A stretch of 33,326 nucleotides of DNA from positions 1-33,326 of the forward strand of contig JARIAT010000030.1 of NCBI GenBank assembly GCA_029257715.1, read 5' to 3'. This document shows, piece by piece, positions 1-8,033 of the stretch. The DNA comes from Faecousia sp. (GTDB lineage: Bacteria > Bacillota > Clostridia > Oscillospirales > Oscillospiraceae). Every line of letters starts with the position of its first letter. Position 1 is the stretch's first letter. The position numbers were made by a program, and so were the translations under genes. The notes below the pieces were generated by a model, which made no database searches, was not told the DNA's origin, and saw nothing but the letters and a program-made list of their open reading frames with translations.

Positions 1-680
1 TTCATGACATCTCAAACGAAATTCGCACAAATGAAGGAACCTTTACAGCCAAGCAGATGATGGAACGATTCATGTTTCCCTCTGAACTTCAGTCTGTCCC
101 AATCGGACGACTTTCCGGCGGAGAACGCAGACGATTGTATCTGCTGTCCGTTCTGATGGAAGCCCCAAATCTTCTGCTTCTGGACGAGCCGACCAATGAT
201 CTTGATATTATGACACTTTCGATTCTGGAAGACTATCTCCAGAGCTTCCCCGGTCCGATTCTTGTGGTTTCCCATGATCGATTCTTTTTAGATAAGCTTG
301 CGGCATCTATCTGGGAGGTTCGGGGAAACGGAGAAGTGGAGCGTTTTACCGGAAACTGGTCAGACTGGGCCCGCAAACGCAGACAGGAGGAAAAAACGCC
401 CACTGTTAAAGCCGAAAAGGTATCCGTCCCCCGTTCTCAGAATCGAAAGCTCAAATTTTCCTTCAAAGAACAGTTGGAATTTGAAAACATCGATCAGGAG
501 CTGGCCGAACTGGAGCAAAAGCTCTCTATATGTGAAAAAGCTCAGGCAGAATGTGGAAGTGACTATATCCGTCTACAGGAATTACAGGCCGAGCAATCCG
601 AACTGGAGCAAAAACTGGACGAAAAAACCGAACGCTGGATGTATTTGACCGAACTGAAAGAAAAAATAGACGCACAATAA
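1..680 (+). CDS. ABC-F family ATP-binding protein, C-terminal part (5' end outside window)
   Basis: The reading frame is open from the window edge (first full codon at 3), so this is the C-terminal part of a longer gene. It shows one complete second-half ABC domain: signature LSGGERRRL, Walker B LLLLDEPTNDLD and H-loop VVSHDRFF. No membrane segment follows; instead there is a basic linker and a glutamate/leucine-rich coiled coil of about 80 residues ending at LKEKIDAQ. This arrangement is that of soluble ABC-F proteins (Uup/YdiF-like translation factors that act on the ribosome E site, some giving antibiotic protection). The DEPTNDLD motif and terminal coiled coil fit Uup/YfmR-like members best, but the subfamily cannot be fixed without the first domain and the interdomain linker. 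A 15 bp hairpin follows the stop codon. Confidence 0.88.
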   Translation, partial: HDISNEIRTNEGTFTAKQMMERFMFPSELQSVPIGRLSGGERRRLYLLSVLMEAPNLLLLDEPTNDLDIMTLSILEDYLQSFPGPILVVSHDRFFLDKLAASIWEVRGNGEVERFTGNWSDWARKRRQEEKTPTVKAEKVSVPRSQNRKLKFSFKEQLEFENIDQELAELEQKLSICEKAQAECGSDYIRLQELQAEQSELEQKLDEKTERWMYLTELKEKIDAQ

Positions 681-686
681 CAGATT

Positions 687-720
687 AACGCCCTGTAAAG
701 ATCCTCTTTACAGGGCGTTT
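687..720 (+). terminator. Rho-independent terminator after the ABC-F gene, shared with convergent tag
   Basis: A 15 bp perfect stem (AACGCCCTGTAAAGA pairing with its complement ending at 719) with a TCC loop lies 6 bases after the stop codon. The T tract is short (TTTCGTCT), so it may work as a two-way terminator between the convergent genes. Confidence 0.8.
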
Positions 721-723
721 CGT

Positions 724-1287
724 CTATTCAAGATAGCATCCCGGCTCGTGACCGATCAACACACCGACTGCCTGAAGATAAGAATAAACAATTGTTGTCC
801 CAACAAACCTCATTCCACGTTTTTTCAGATCGTCTGAAATTGCGTCTGACAACGGAGAACGTGTCAGATTCTGTTCATGCAGACTTTTCCCTTCGGTCCA
901 ACCCCACAGATAACTGCTGAAGCTTCCATAAGTTTGTTGAATCCGGAGAAAAACAGCTGCATTATTCACAGCCGCTTCGATTTTTCTTCGATTTCGAATA
1001 ATACCGGAGTTCTCCATCAGTTGTGCTACTTTTTCTTCTCCGTACCGGCTGACTTTCTCAGGATCAAATTGGTCGAATGCCATGCGAAAGCATTCTCGCT
1101 TCAGAAGCACGCACTCCCAGGATAACCCTGCCTGAAAGGATTCAAGTATCAGCATTTCAAAGAGTTTCTGATCGTCAAAAACCGCTTTGCCCCATTCTTC
1201 ATCATGGTATTTTACATACAGCGGATTATCCGGATTTACCCATCTGCATCGGCATTTTCCATCTTGCCATCTTCGATTCATACACAT
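724..1287 (-). CDS. tag: DNA-3-methyladenine glycosylase I (Tag)
   Basis: Removes 3-methyladenine from alkylated DNA by cleaving the N-glycosidic bond, the first step of base excision repair, in the cytoplasm. The 187-residue protein aligns along its length with E. coli Tag as I remember it: CRWVNPDNPLY, YHDEEWG, the LESFQAGLSW block with the catalytic glutamate at E49, IIRNRRKI, KKRGMRFVGTTIVYS and GHEPGC. The zinc-snap ligands of the family are all present as C14, H28, H180 and C184. The chosen ATG at 1287 has AAGG seven bases upstream; a second in-frame ATG two codons later is also possible. It is monocistronic and converges with the ABC-F gene. No Ada or AlkA homologue is next to it. Confidence 0.95.
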   Translation of the reverse strand: MCMNRRWQDGKCRCRWVNPDNPLYVKYHDEEWGKAVFDDQKLFEMLILESFQAGLSWECVLLKRECFRMAFDQFDPEKVSRYGEEKVAQLMENSGIIRNRRKIEAAVNNAAVFLRIQQTYGSFSSYLWGWTEGKSLHEQNLTRSPLSDAISDDLKKRGMRFVGTTIVYSYLQAVGVLIGHEPGCYLE

Positions 1288-1388
1288 AACCCCACCTTTT
1301 GGATTATAGTATCATATTTTCCTCAGGGATTCCACACCAACTCATTTCTATTTTCGATGTTCTGAAAATACGGTCTATAATCTCCCTC

Positions 1389-1417
1389 TTGAAAACCATA
1401 TGAAAGGGTGTTAATAT
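1389..1417 (+). promoter_or_regulatory. Candidate sigma-A promoter for the yitT-bcp-yaaA genes
   Basis: TTGAAA (1389-1394), a 17-base spacer and TAATAT (1412-1417) lie about 60 bases before the YitT start. A perfect TATAAT at 1376-1381 is an alternative -10 but has no good -35. The region between tag and yitT (1288-1474) holds nothing else I can recognise. Confidence 0.45.
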
Positions 1418-1474
1418 GATTCATAAATATAGGATATCATCCTAAATTTGCTATTTTTCAGAAAGAGGCCCGCT

Positions 1475-2332
1475 ATGAAAAAACATTTAAATTCTCTGAT
1501 CGATATTCTTTCGATCACCCTTGCCACAGGCATCGTCGCAATCGCTGTCCACTTTTTCATGCTGCCCAGCCATGTATCTGTCGGTAGTATGACAGGTGTG
1601 GCAATCGTTATCTCGAACTTTGTCCCCTTCTCTGTTTCAGCGATTACAATGTTTTTCAATGTTATTCTGCTGATTCTTGGTTTTCTATTCATCGGCAGGG
1701 AGTTCGGTGGTAAGACCGTCTATACCTCTATCCTTCTGCCCCTCATGCTGGGCCTTTTGGAACGTCTTTTTCCGGAAGTCCACTCTATTATGGGTGATCC
1801 ATTTTTGGATATGATCTGCTACATCTTTGTTGTCAGCATCGGTCTTGCCATTTTATTTAACCGCAACGCATCCTCCGGCGGCCTCGATATCGTTGCAAAA
1901 TTCATGAACAAGTTTTTCCATATGGAGATGGGCTATGCCATGTCCGCAGTGGGCATGATCGCTGCGCTTTCTTCTGTCTTTGTGTCCGAACCGAAATATG
2001 TCATTCTTGCAATGCTCGGCACCTATCTCAACGGCTTGGTTGTGGATCGTTTCATTTTCGGCTCTACTATCAAAAAGCGTGTCTGTATTATTTCTGAGCA
2101 CACAGAAGAAATTCGCCGGTTTTTGGTGGGCGAGCTGCACAGTGGTGCTACAATCTACGAAACAATCGGTGCATTCAACATGGAATCCCGTCGTGAAATC
2201 ATTGCGATTGTTGATAAAAATGAATATCTGAAGCTTATGAACTTCATCGAAAAAGTCGATCCCAATGCCTTCGTCACCATCTACGATGTTACAAAAATCA
2301 TCTATCGGCCCAAGGCAAATCCCCATGCGTAA
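1475..2332 (+). CDS. YitT family membrane protein (DUF161 plus DUF2179)
   Basis: A 285-residue integral membrane protein. The first ~185 residues hold about five hydrophobic helices, including the typical LPSHVSVGSMTGVAIV and NASSGGLDIVAKF stretches of the YitT/DUF161 family. The last ~75 residues form a soluble DUF2179 domain (TIYETIGAFNMESRREIIAIVDKNEYLKL) near the C terminus. The family is widespread in Firmicutes in several copies and its substrate is not firmly known. I chose the ATG at 1475 because AGAGG lies six bases upstream; an in-frame TTG at 1448 lacks such a site. It is followed after 15 bases by bcp and seems to be in the same transcript. Confidence 0.92.
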   Translation: MKKHLNSLIDILSITLATGIVAIAVHFFMLPSHVSVGSMTGVAIVISNFVPFSVSAITMFFNVILLILGFLFIGREFGGKTVYTSILLPLMLGLLERLFPEVHSIMGDPFLDMICYIFVVSIGLAILFNRNASSGGLDIVAKFMNKFFHMEMGYAMSAVGMIAALSSVFVSEPKYVILAMLGTYLNGLVVDRFIFGSTIKKRVCIISEHTEEIRRFLVGELHSGATIYETIGAFNMESRREIIAIVDKNEYLKLMNFIEKVDPNAFVTIYDVTKIIYRPKANPHA

Positions 2333-2347
2333 TCAGGAGGAATTATC

Positions 2348-2800
2348 ATGCTTGAAATTGGTACCACAGCACCGGACTTTGAACTTCCCGATCAATCTGG
2401 AACCCTGCACACCCTTTCACAGTATCGTGGTCAAAAAGTAATTCTCTACTTTTATCCCAAAGACTCCACCCCGGGCTGCACAAAGCAGGCCTGTGGGTAT
2501 TCCGAGCTGTCTTCTGCATTCATGGAGCAAAATACCGTCGTTCTCGGTATCAGTAAAGACAGCATTGCTTCTCACCAAAAGTTTTCCCAGAAAAATCAGT
2601 TGTCTTTCCCCATTTTATCCGATCCCGACCGTGCTGTAATTGAAGCATATGATGTCTGGCACGAAAAAAAGCTCTGTGGCAAAGTTTCAATGGGGGTCGT
2701 CCGCACAACCTATCTGATCGATGAACAGGGCGTAATTGTTCTTGCAAACAAGAACGTAAAAGCGGCAGAGGATGCCGAGCAGATGCTGGGGAAGCTCTAA
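2348..2800 (+). CDS. bcp: Thiol peroxidase of the Bcp/PrxQ type
   Basis: A 150-residue cytoplasmic peroxiredoxin that reduces hydrogen peroxide and organic hydroperoxides with thioredoxin-type reductants. The active-site block reads YPKDSTPGCTKQACGY: the peroxidatic cysteine is C44 with T41 in the TPGC motif, and a second cysteine, C49, sits five residues on, the spacing of two-cysteine BCP enzymes that form an internal disulfide. Length and the MGVVRTTYLIDEQGVI end match the family. The start has AGGAGG eight bases upstream. The last base of its stop codon is the first base of the yaaA start, so the two are probably translationally coupled. Confidence 0.95.
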   Translation: MLEIGTTAPDFELPDQSGTLHTLSQYRGQKVILYFYPKDSTPGCTKQACGYSELSSAFMEQNTVVLGISKDSIASHQKFSQKNQLSFPILSDPDRAVIEAYDVWHEKKLCGKVSMGVVRTTYLIDEQGVIVLANKNVKAAEDAEQMLGKL

Positions 2801-3552
2801 TGAGAATCATCTTATCCCCTACCAAAAAAATGAAGGAAGATCCCGATTCCCTGCCTTACAGCAACATTCCGGTCTTCCTAGATCGTACGGAGGAGATTCT
2901 ATTCTGGCTCCGGCAGCAGGAACAATCGGATCTGCAAAAGCTTTGGGCCTGTAACGACGATATCGTACGGCAGAATATCGAACGGCTCAATTCGATGGAC
3001 CTTCGGTCTCATCTGACACCGGCTATTCTTGCTTATGAGGGAATCGCATTTCAGTATATGGCGCCTGCGGTATTTGAAGATGCGCATCTCGATTATGTTC
3101 AGAACCATCTTCGGATTCTCTCCGGCTTTTACGGTGCTCTGAAGCCGCTTGACGGTGTGCGGGCATATCGGCTTGAAATGCAGTCGAAAGTTAAAATAGG
3201 CGGTCATAAAGATTTGTACAGCCTCTGGGGTGATGCTCTATATCAGGAAATTCATCCGGAAGACGGTGTTATTTTCAATCTGGCTTCAAAGGAATATTCA
3301 AAATCGATTGAAAAATATCTCTCCCCTTCCGACCGCTTTATTACTTGCAGTTTTGTCGAAAACGTAAAGGGAAAGCTTGTTCAGAAGGCAACCTTTTCCA
3401 AAATGGCCCGGGGAGAAATGGTCCGATTTCTGGCGGAAAACAGCGTGGACTCCCCCGAAGGTGCCAAGGATTTTAACCGTCTCGGCTTTCACTTCCGTGC
3501 GGAGCTTTCCACGGAAAAGGAATTCATTTTTGAGCGAACTGACATCCAATAA
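2800..3552 (+). CDS. yaaA: Peroxide stress protein YaaA (DUF328/UPF0246)
   Basis: A 250-residue protein of the YaaA family. In E. coli YaaA is induced by OxyR and lowers free iron and oxidative DNA damage under hydrogen peroxide stress. Family blocks are plain: MRIILSPTKKM at the start, ILAYEGIAFQYM, NHLRILSGFYGALKPLDGVRAYRLEM, KDLYSLWGD, FNLASKEYSK and ARGEMVRFLAEN. The start overlaps the bcp stop by one base, and the pairing of a peroxidase with YaaA fits a common role in peroxide defence. No PerR-like gene or clear PerR box is seen next to the cluster. Confidence 0.95.
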   Translation: MRIILSPTKKMKEDPDSLPYSNIPVFLDRTEEILFWLRQQEQSDLQKLWACNDDIVRQNIERLNSMDLRSHLTPAILAYEGIAFQYMAPAVFEDAHLDYVQNHLRILSGFYGALKPLDGVRAYRLEMQSKVKIGGHKDLYSLWGDALYQEIHPEDGVIFNLASKEYSKSIEKYLSPSDRFITCSFVENVKGKLVQKATFSKMARGEMVRFLAENSVDSPEGAKDFNRLGFHFRAELSTEKEFIFERTDIQ

Positions 3553-3558
3553 CAGACA

Positions 3559-3588
3559 AACAGCCGCATATTCTGCGGCTGTTTTGTA
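3559..3588 (+). terminator. Rho-independent terminator after yaaA (first of two)
   Basis: A 10 bp stem, AACAGCCGCA pairing with TGCGGCTGTT, with loop TATTC and a following TTTGT tract, seven bases after the yaaA stop. Confidence 0.85.
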
Positions 3589-3591
3589 AGT

Positions 3592-3629
3592 AAAACCCGG
3601 CACTTTGAAATGCAAAGTGCCGGGTTTTT
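3592..3629. terminator. Bidirectional terminator between yaaA and the convergent lipoprotein gene
   Basis: A 16 bp perfect stem (AAAACCCGGCACTTTG and its complement) with loop AAATG. It has TTTTT on the right arm and AAAA on the left arm, so it can stop transcription from both sides. It lies 8 bases after the end of the minus-strand gene that ends at 3638. Confidence 0.88.
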
Positions 3630-3637
3630 ATCGTTGA

Positions 3638-4435
3638 TTACTTGACCGTAACGGAAGTAATATGGGGATTTACACCCTCATACCAGTACAGGAAGCCCTC
3701 CATATCGACAACATCGCCGATTTTCAGGTTCTTGACCGCATTGTACACGTCACTTGTCTTATCACACAGATAGGATTCTACGAGGAATGTATAGGTTTCA
3801 CCGTTGACAGAAACCTTGAAATACAGATCGCTGCCATCCTCGCCGGAGCCGTCATAATTATACAGGAATGCGACATCATTTCCTGCATCATCCTTACCGG
3901 CGGACTCAACTGTCATATCCTTGAACGAGACAAACTCATTCTGATGCTCGATCAGCTCCTCTGTCCCAAGAAGTGCTGTCACATCCTGTGCCTCAGCAAT
4001 GAAGCTGTCTGCCCCTTCAATGATCTCGAAGGCTGCATCCATAATCTCAACTTCACCTGCCCACTCGCCCTTAAAACCGGTTACACGAATCTTAGTTCCG
4101 GGAACGAGCTTAGCGTAGTCTTCCTCAGAGCAAGCCATGTCATACAGGAAATATGCACCATCGTGATCCTGTGCATAGACAGTTGCCTTATTTTCCCACC
4201 AAGACTGCTTTGCCTGAACATATGCCTCGATTGTAACCTCACTATCGAGGTCAGCCGCTGCATACTCTGCGTAGGACATCACTTTTGCATCATTCTTCGC
4301 TGCTTCCGTTGTTGCAGGAGCTTCTGTGGGAGCCTCAGTCGCAGCAGCGCTTGTCTCAGCATTGCCATTTGTACCGCAGGCCGCCAGCCCCATCACCAGC
4401 ATTGCTGCCAGAAGCAGGGATGTCATTTTCTTCAT
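3638..4435 (-). CDS. Secreted lipoprotein with two OB-fold-like segments
   Basis: A 265-residue predicted lipoprotein of unknown function. The signal peptide ends in a lipobox LAAC with C20 as the lipidation site, followed by a threonine/glutamate/alanine/proline linker (repeated TEAP) up to about residue 45. The mature part looks like two beta-rich segments, each with a pattern typical of OB folds: about 55-145 (VTIEAYVQAK, YFLYDM, PGTKIRVTGF, GEVEI) and about 160-265 (NEFVSFKDM, YFKVSVNGETYTFLV, LKIGDVVDMEGFLY, HITSVTV). The fold call is by eye only. The ATG at 4435 is chosen because AGGAGG lies eight bases upstream; an earlier in-frame ATG would fall near the -10 of the predicted promoter. 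Confidence 0.85.
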   Translation of the reverse strand: MKKMTSLLLAAMLVMGLAACGTNGNAETSAAATEAPTEAPATTEAAKNDAKVMSYAEYAAADLDSEVTIEAYVQAKQSWWENKATVYAQDHDGAYFLYDMACSEEDYAKLVPGTKIRVTGFKGEWAGEVEIMDAAFEIIEGADSFIAEAQDVTALLGTEELIEHQNEFVSFKDMTVESAGKDDAGNDVAFLYNYDGSGEDGSDLYFKVSVNGETYTFLVESYLCDKTSDVYNAVKNLKIGDVVDMEGFLYWYEGVNPHITSVTVK

Positions 4436-4471
4436 ATCAGTTCCTCCTAAATTTATATTTAAGATACTTCT

Positions 4472-4499
4472 ATTGTACACAATCCGTAAAATAAATCAA
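4472..4499 (-). promoter_or_regulatory. Predicted promoter of the OB-fold lipoprotein gene
   Basis: On the minus strand TTGATT (4499-4494), a 16-base spacer and TACAAT (4477-4472) precede the start codon by about 40 bases. Confidence 0.6.
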
Positions 4500-4515
4500 G
4501 AGACGAAACCCCGGA

Positions 4516-6114
4516 TTATTTCCCTTTCTTGTGCCATTTTTCGTGCAGAAGATACAGTAGAATCAAAACCCACGCAGCAGCCAGTGTGGACAAAAGCGCC
4601 ACAGATGTCTTCGGTAGAGGCCCGAGATCTCTGGGCGCATCCCCCACATTTCCCGCCCCCTCCAGCTGATCCAGATGGTAAAGGGATGTAATATCCTCTT
4701 GAAGCGTCTTCATATACGCCTCATCCACCGCCTGATTACGGCGCACCGATTTCGCCACATTCTCAATCATTTGTCCGGCGGCGTTCCGCAGAGATGCCGA
4801 GCCGTTGAATACCGGTGTGACAAATGTATCCTCGGTATGATCCATTAGAAGCTTTGCTGCCTGAAGCTTGACATCATAGTGTAGCTCGTTATCTTCTCCA
4901 CTGCGTGACAGATAGTCCTTGTAACTTGGATCATTCTGTGCCTTTGTTGTTACGGGGACATAACCTTCCGTCTGGGAATAGGCGATCTGAACATCGTTGC
5001 TCAAAAGGTACTGCGTAAAAAGCCAAGAAGCCAAAACTTCCTGAGGGTCCTGTTTGTTAAAAATACAGACAGAAGGCCCCTGAGAAATCATTTTCGGATT
5101 TTTGGGATCAAATTGGGGAACCGGACGAACCTCCGTCTCAAACTCCACAAATTTATCTGCGCTGATATCCGAAAGCGGCGCATAGGAGCCCATCCAAGTA
5201 GCTCCCGCAGTGGAATCCACCGCAAACAGGCACTGCCCCGCATTAAGGAAATTGGCAGGATAACTGGAAATCTTGAACGTGGAAAACGCACCGGTTTTTG
5301 TATGTTCCGCTACCGTATAGAGAATTTCTTTTGCTGTATCGTTAAAAATTCCTATTTTTCCGAAGGCATCAGAATATTCAGCACCTTTCTGCCGCAGCAT
5401 CTGAATCATCATATTGTCCGTGGATTTATAAATGAACGGAATCAAAACCTTCTGTCCATTAAGCGTATAAATACCATTGGCATCTTGCTCCAAGGCTGCC
5501 TCGGATACTTCCCAGATATAGTCCCATGTCAGGATCTCCGGAATCTCATAGCCCAGCTTTTCCACCAGCGTCTTATTGATATAGCAGCATTCCGTAGAAC
5601 GCATGTAAGGCATCGCATAAGTCCGTCCCTCAATTTGACATTCCTGCATGAACTGAGGAATCATCTCCTCTTCTGTAGGTCCCTCGAAACGAAGCTCACT
5701 TCCGCCCAAGCCATAGCTTGGATGTGCGATCATCCGGTCCAGGGGAATCACCGTATTTTCTCCGGTCAGATAAGTTGCAATATGGTCCGGATAGGTGATA
5801 CAGACATTCGGCGTTGTCTGAGTCGAAATATTGGTGATGACATCATTATAGATTTTCCCATAGTCTGTATAAAGCCTCAGATTGACCTTAATATTGGGAT
5901 AAAGCCTTTCAAAATCCTGAATTGCACGCTCATAGATTTCTGTCTGGGTCTTGTTTGTATCGTTCTTTGCCCAGAAAGAAATCTCATAATTACGGGATGT
6001 ATCAAACTCCTGCGGAATTTCAAAGGTATTCATCTCGCGGGTTCCATGGCAGCCCGTCAACGCCAGTGCTATTCCCACCGCAGCAGCAAATGACGTGAAT
6101 CTTCGTATTTTCAT
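4516..6114 (-). CDS. Extracellular solute-binding protein of a carbohydrate ABC importer, with C-terminal membrane helix
   Basis: A 532-residue family 1 (sugar) solute-binding lipoprotein. The lipobox is LTGC with C22. The body has the usual opening YEISFWAKNDTN, then ERAIQDFERLYPNIKVNL, and a late motif YSQTEGYVPVTTKA typical of the fold. It is longer than the usual 420-450 residues: after a linker of about 40 residues rich in D, E, G and P it ends in a hydrophobic helix (about 505-523, VALLSTLAAAWVLILLYLL) and a basic tail, HEKWHKKGK. So both ends seem tied to the membrane. Its ATG overlaps the stop of the upstream permease gene by four bases (ATGA). The substrate cannot be told from sequence; a sugar or oligosaccharide is likely from the family. 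Confidence 0.9.
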   Translation of the reverse strand: MKIRRFTSFAAAVGIALALTGCHGTREMNTFEIPQEFDTSRNYEISFWAKNDTNKTQTEIYERAIQDFERLYPNIKVNLRLYTDYGKIYNDVITNISTQTTPNVCITYPDHIATYLTGENTVIPLDRMIAHPSYGLGGSELRFEGPTEEEMIPQFMQECQIEGRTYAMPYMRSTECCYINKTLVEKLGYEIPEILTWDYIWEVSEAALEQDANGIYTLNGQKVLIPFIYKSTDNMMIQMLRQKGAEYSDAFGKIGIFNDTAKEILYTVAEHTKTGAFSTFKISSYPANFLNAGQCLFAVDSTAGATWMGSYAPLSDISADKFVEFETEVRPVPQFDPKNPKMISQGPSVCIFNKQDPQEVLASWLFTQYLLSNDVQIAYSQTEGYVPVTTKAQNDPSYKDYLSRSGEDNELHYDVKLQAAKLLMDHTEDTFVTPVFNGSASLRNAAGQMIENVAKSVRRNQAVDEAYMKTLQEDITSLYHLDQLEGAGNVGDAPRDLGPLPKTSVALLSTLAAAWVLILLYLLHEKWHKKGK

Positions 6115-6986
6115 CCCTTGGTCCCCCCTCTGGAAACACCTTCCATAATCTTTTTATGGAACAGAAGAAACAAAACAATCAGCGGTACCGAAATTACTAC
6201 CACAGCAGCCATCATCGCTGGGATATTCTCCCGTCCAAATCCGTTTTCCCGAATGGACTGGATGCCATTGGAAACCAGAAAATACGCCTCTTCATCGGTA
6301 ACCAGCCTCGGCCAGACATAGGAATTCCAACACTCAATAACCTTCAGAATTGTAATTGTAATCAAGGTCGGTCTGCAAATCGGAATCATCACCCTGCACA
6401 GATATTTGAAATCTGAAGTACCGTCAACCTTTGCTGCATAATAAAGCTCATCCGGAATCTGCGCGAAATTCTCCCGCAGAAGATAGATATAAAATACAGA
6501 AGTGACTGATGGTAGAATCAGACCTGTAAATGAATTCCGCAGATCAAGATCTGTTACTGTTACATAGTTCGTGATCACAACCAATTCCGTGGGAATCATC
6601 ATCAGGGACAGGAAAATGGTAAATGCCAGATCTTTTCCCCTGAAGTTCAGCCGTGCAAAGGCGAAAGCCGCCAGTACCGTCACAATCAGCATCAGCGCCG
6701 TGGTCACGACCGTAAAAATGATCGTATTTCCAAAATACCGTCCCAGCGGCACTGCTGTGAACGCCTCCTTGTAATTTTCTGTTGTAGGCGACAACGTATA
6801 TAGTGCCGGGATATGTTCTGAATTATAGGCGCCATAGCTCTTTACCGAAGTCAGCACCATCCAATAAAACGGAAACAGCACCATCAGCGCCCAAAAGGTC
6901 AGCAGCACATAGGTGACCACTTTCCAGACTTTTTTGCGGTGCTCGGATGTCTTCTCGATTTTCTGATAATCAATCTGATGTCCCAT
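6111..6986 (-). CDS. Carbohydrate ABC transporter permease (MalG/UgpE-like)
   Basis: A 291-residue inner-membrane permease of the CUT1 type with six predicted helices starting after a charged N terminus. The EAA loop that docks the ATPase is at about 183-206: YYAAKVDGTSDFKYLCRVMIPICRP, shown here only as its family match to EAA-x3-G-x9-I-x-LP with I in the LP position (MIPICRP). It follows the first permease by 11 bases with an AGGGGGGAG site before its ATG. It is the second half of the permease pair with the gene at 6998-7888. No ATPase gene lies in this cluster, so a shared MsmX/UgpC-type ATPase encoded elsewhere is likely to power it. Confidence 0.93.
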   Translation of the reverse strand: MGHQIDYQKIEKTSEHRKKVWKVVTYVLLTFWALMVLFPFYWMVLTSVKSYGAYNSEHIPALYTLSPTTENYKEAFTAVPLGRYFGNTIIFTVVTTALMLIVTVLAAFAFARLNFRGKDLAFTIFLSLMMIPTELVVITNYVTVTDLDLRNSFTGLILPSVTSVFYIYLLRENFAQIPDELYYAAKVDGTSDFKYLCRVMIPICRPTLITITILKVIECWNSYVWPRLVTDEEAYFLVSNGIQSIRENGFGRENIPAMMAAVVVISVPLIVLFLLFHKKIMEGVSRGGTKG

Positions 6987-6997
6987 ATTCTCCCCCC

Positions 6998-7888
6998 CTA
7001 GTAATGCACATACTTGCGGCTCACAAGCAAATTGATGCAGGTTATTGTCAATACAATTGCAAATAAAATCATCGCAGCTGCCGACGCATAGGACGGGTAA
7101 CCACCGCTGCTGCCATAAAGCATATCATAAACATAACCTACAATGGTATTCATTTCCGCCGCATTGAGATCTGTACCAAACAGTGCGACTGCGTCACTAT
7201 AAGCTTTAAACGCTCCAATGAAGCCCGTAATTACCAAATAAAAGATAGAGGGTGAAATCATTGGAAGTGTAATTCTCGTAAACATTCGCAGCCGTGAGGT
7301 TCCATCCACCCGAGCGGCCTGATAGTAGGTATCGTTCACAGATGCGAGCGCACTGGTCAAAATCAGGATTTTAAAGGGCAGAACAACCCAAATTGTGTAG
7401 AAGCACAACACAAACATTTTCGCCCAGTATGGACCTTCAATAAAGTCAATCGAAGTTCCACCGAACCAGCTGATGATGAGATTGACAAGACCATCGGTAT
7501 AGGGTGTCTTCTGAAACAGGATCATAAATACAAGACCGACTGCCAGTGTGTTTGTAACATAAGGGAGAAAATAAATGGTCTGATAGAGATTTCTCAGTTT
7601 TTCAATGGAACTCAATCCAATCGAAATCAGCAGCGCGATGCCCGTCGAAAGAGGAACTGTCACCATCACCAGCAGAAATGTATTTTGAACCGCCTGCATA
7701 AAATATGGATCATGGAGAACATACGAATAGTTGTAACCGCCTACACCAAAAAACGTCTGCGACGCAAAATTATATCCCTCTTCCATCGAATAAATCAGCA
7801 CATCTATGAGTGGATATACCATAAATACTCCGAGAAATACCATGGCCGGCAAAAGATACAGCCACCCTTTTCGATTATTTTGTTCCAT
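6998..7888 (-). CDS. Carbohydrate ABC transporter permease (MalF/UgpA-like)
   Basis: A 296-residue permease, first gene of the importer operon. It has the compact UgpA-type layout: a short cytoplasmic N terminus, helix 1 at about 9-30 (LYLLPAMVFLGVFMVYPLI), and five more helices. The EAA docking loop is at about 188-211 (YYQAARVDGTSRLRMF followed by RITLPMISP). The start ATG has GGAGG nine bases upstream. It begins about 140 bases downstream of a strong predicted promoter. The lack of the large periplasmic loop of MalF points to the UgpA/LacF branch. Confidence 0.93.
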   Translation of the reverse strand: MEQNNRKGWLYLLPAMVFLGVFMVYPLIDVLIYSMEEGYNFASQTFFGVGGYNYSYVLHDPYFMQAVQNTFLLVMVTVPLSTGIALLISIGLSSIEKLRNLYQTIYFLPYVTNTLAVGLVFMILFQKTPYTDGLVNLIISWFGGTSIDFIEGPYWAKMFVLCFYTIWVVLPFKILILTSALASVNDTYYQAARVDGTSRLRMFTRITLPMISPSIFYLVITGFIGAFKAYSDAVALFGTDLNAAEMNTIVGYVYDMLYGSSGGYPSYASAAAMILFAIVLTITCINLLVSRKYVHY

Positions 7889-7939
7889 TAACCACTACCT
7901 CCATTCAGAAGACGGTACTGCCTTCCGATTTTAACCAGG

Positions 7940-7963
7940 GATACATCTCGCTTTCGATGTATC
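7940..7963 (-). promoter_or_regulatory. Inverted repeat in the ABC importer leader
   Basis: GATACATC and GATGTATC form a perfect 8 bp inverted repeat around an 8-base centre. It lies in the untranslated leader of the importer mRNA, about 50 bases before the first start codon. It could be an operator for a dimeric regulator or an RNA hairpin; no T tract follows it. Confidence 0.45.
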
Positions 7964-8033
7964 ATTTTCCCCATAAATTTTCTGCTTTCTTTCATTTGCT
8001 CGAATGGAAATTCTCTTCCGAAATACCGATATT

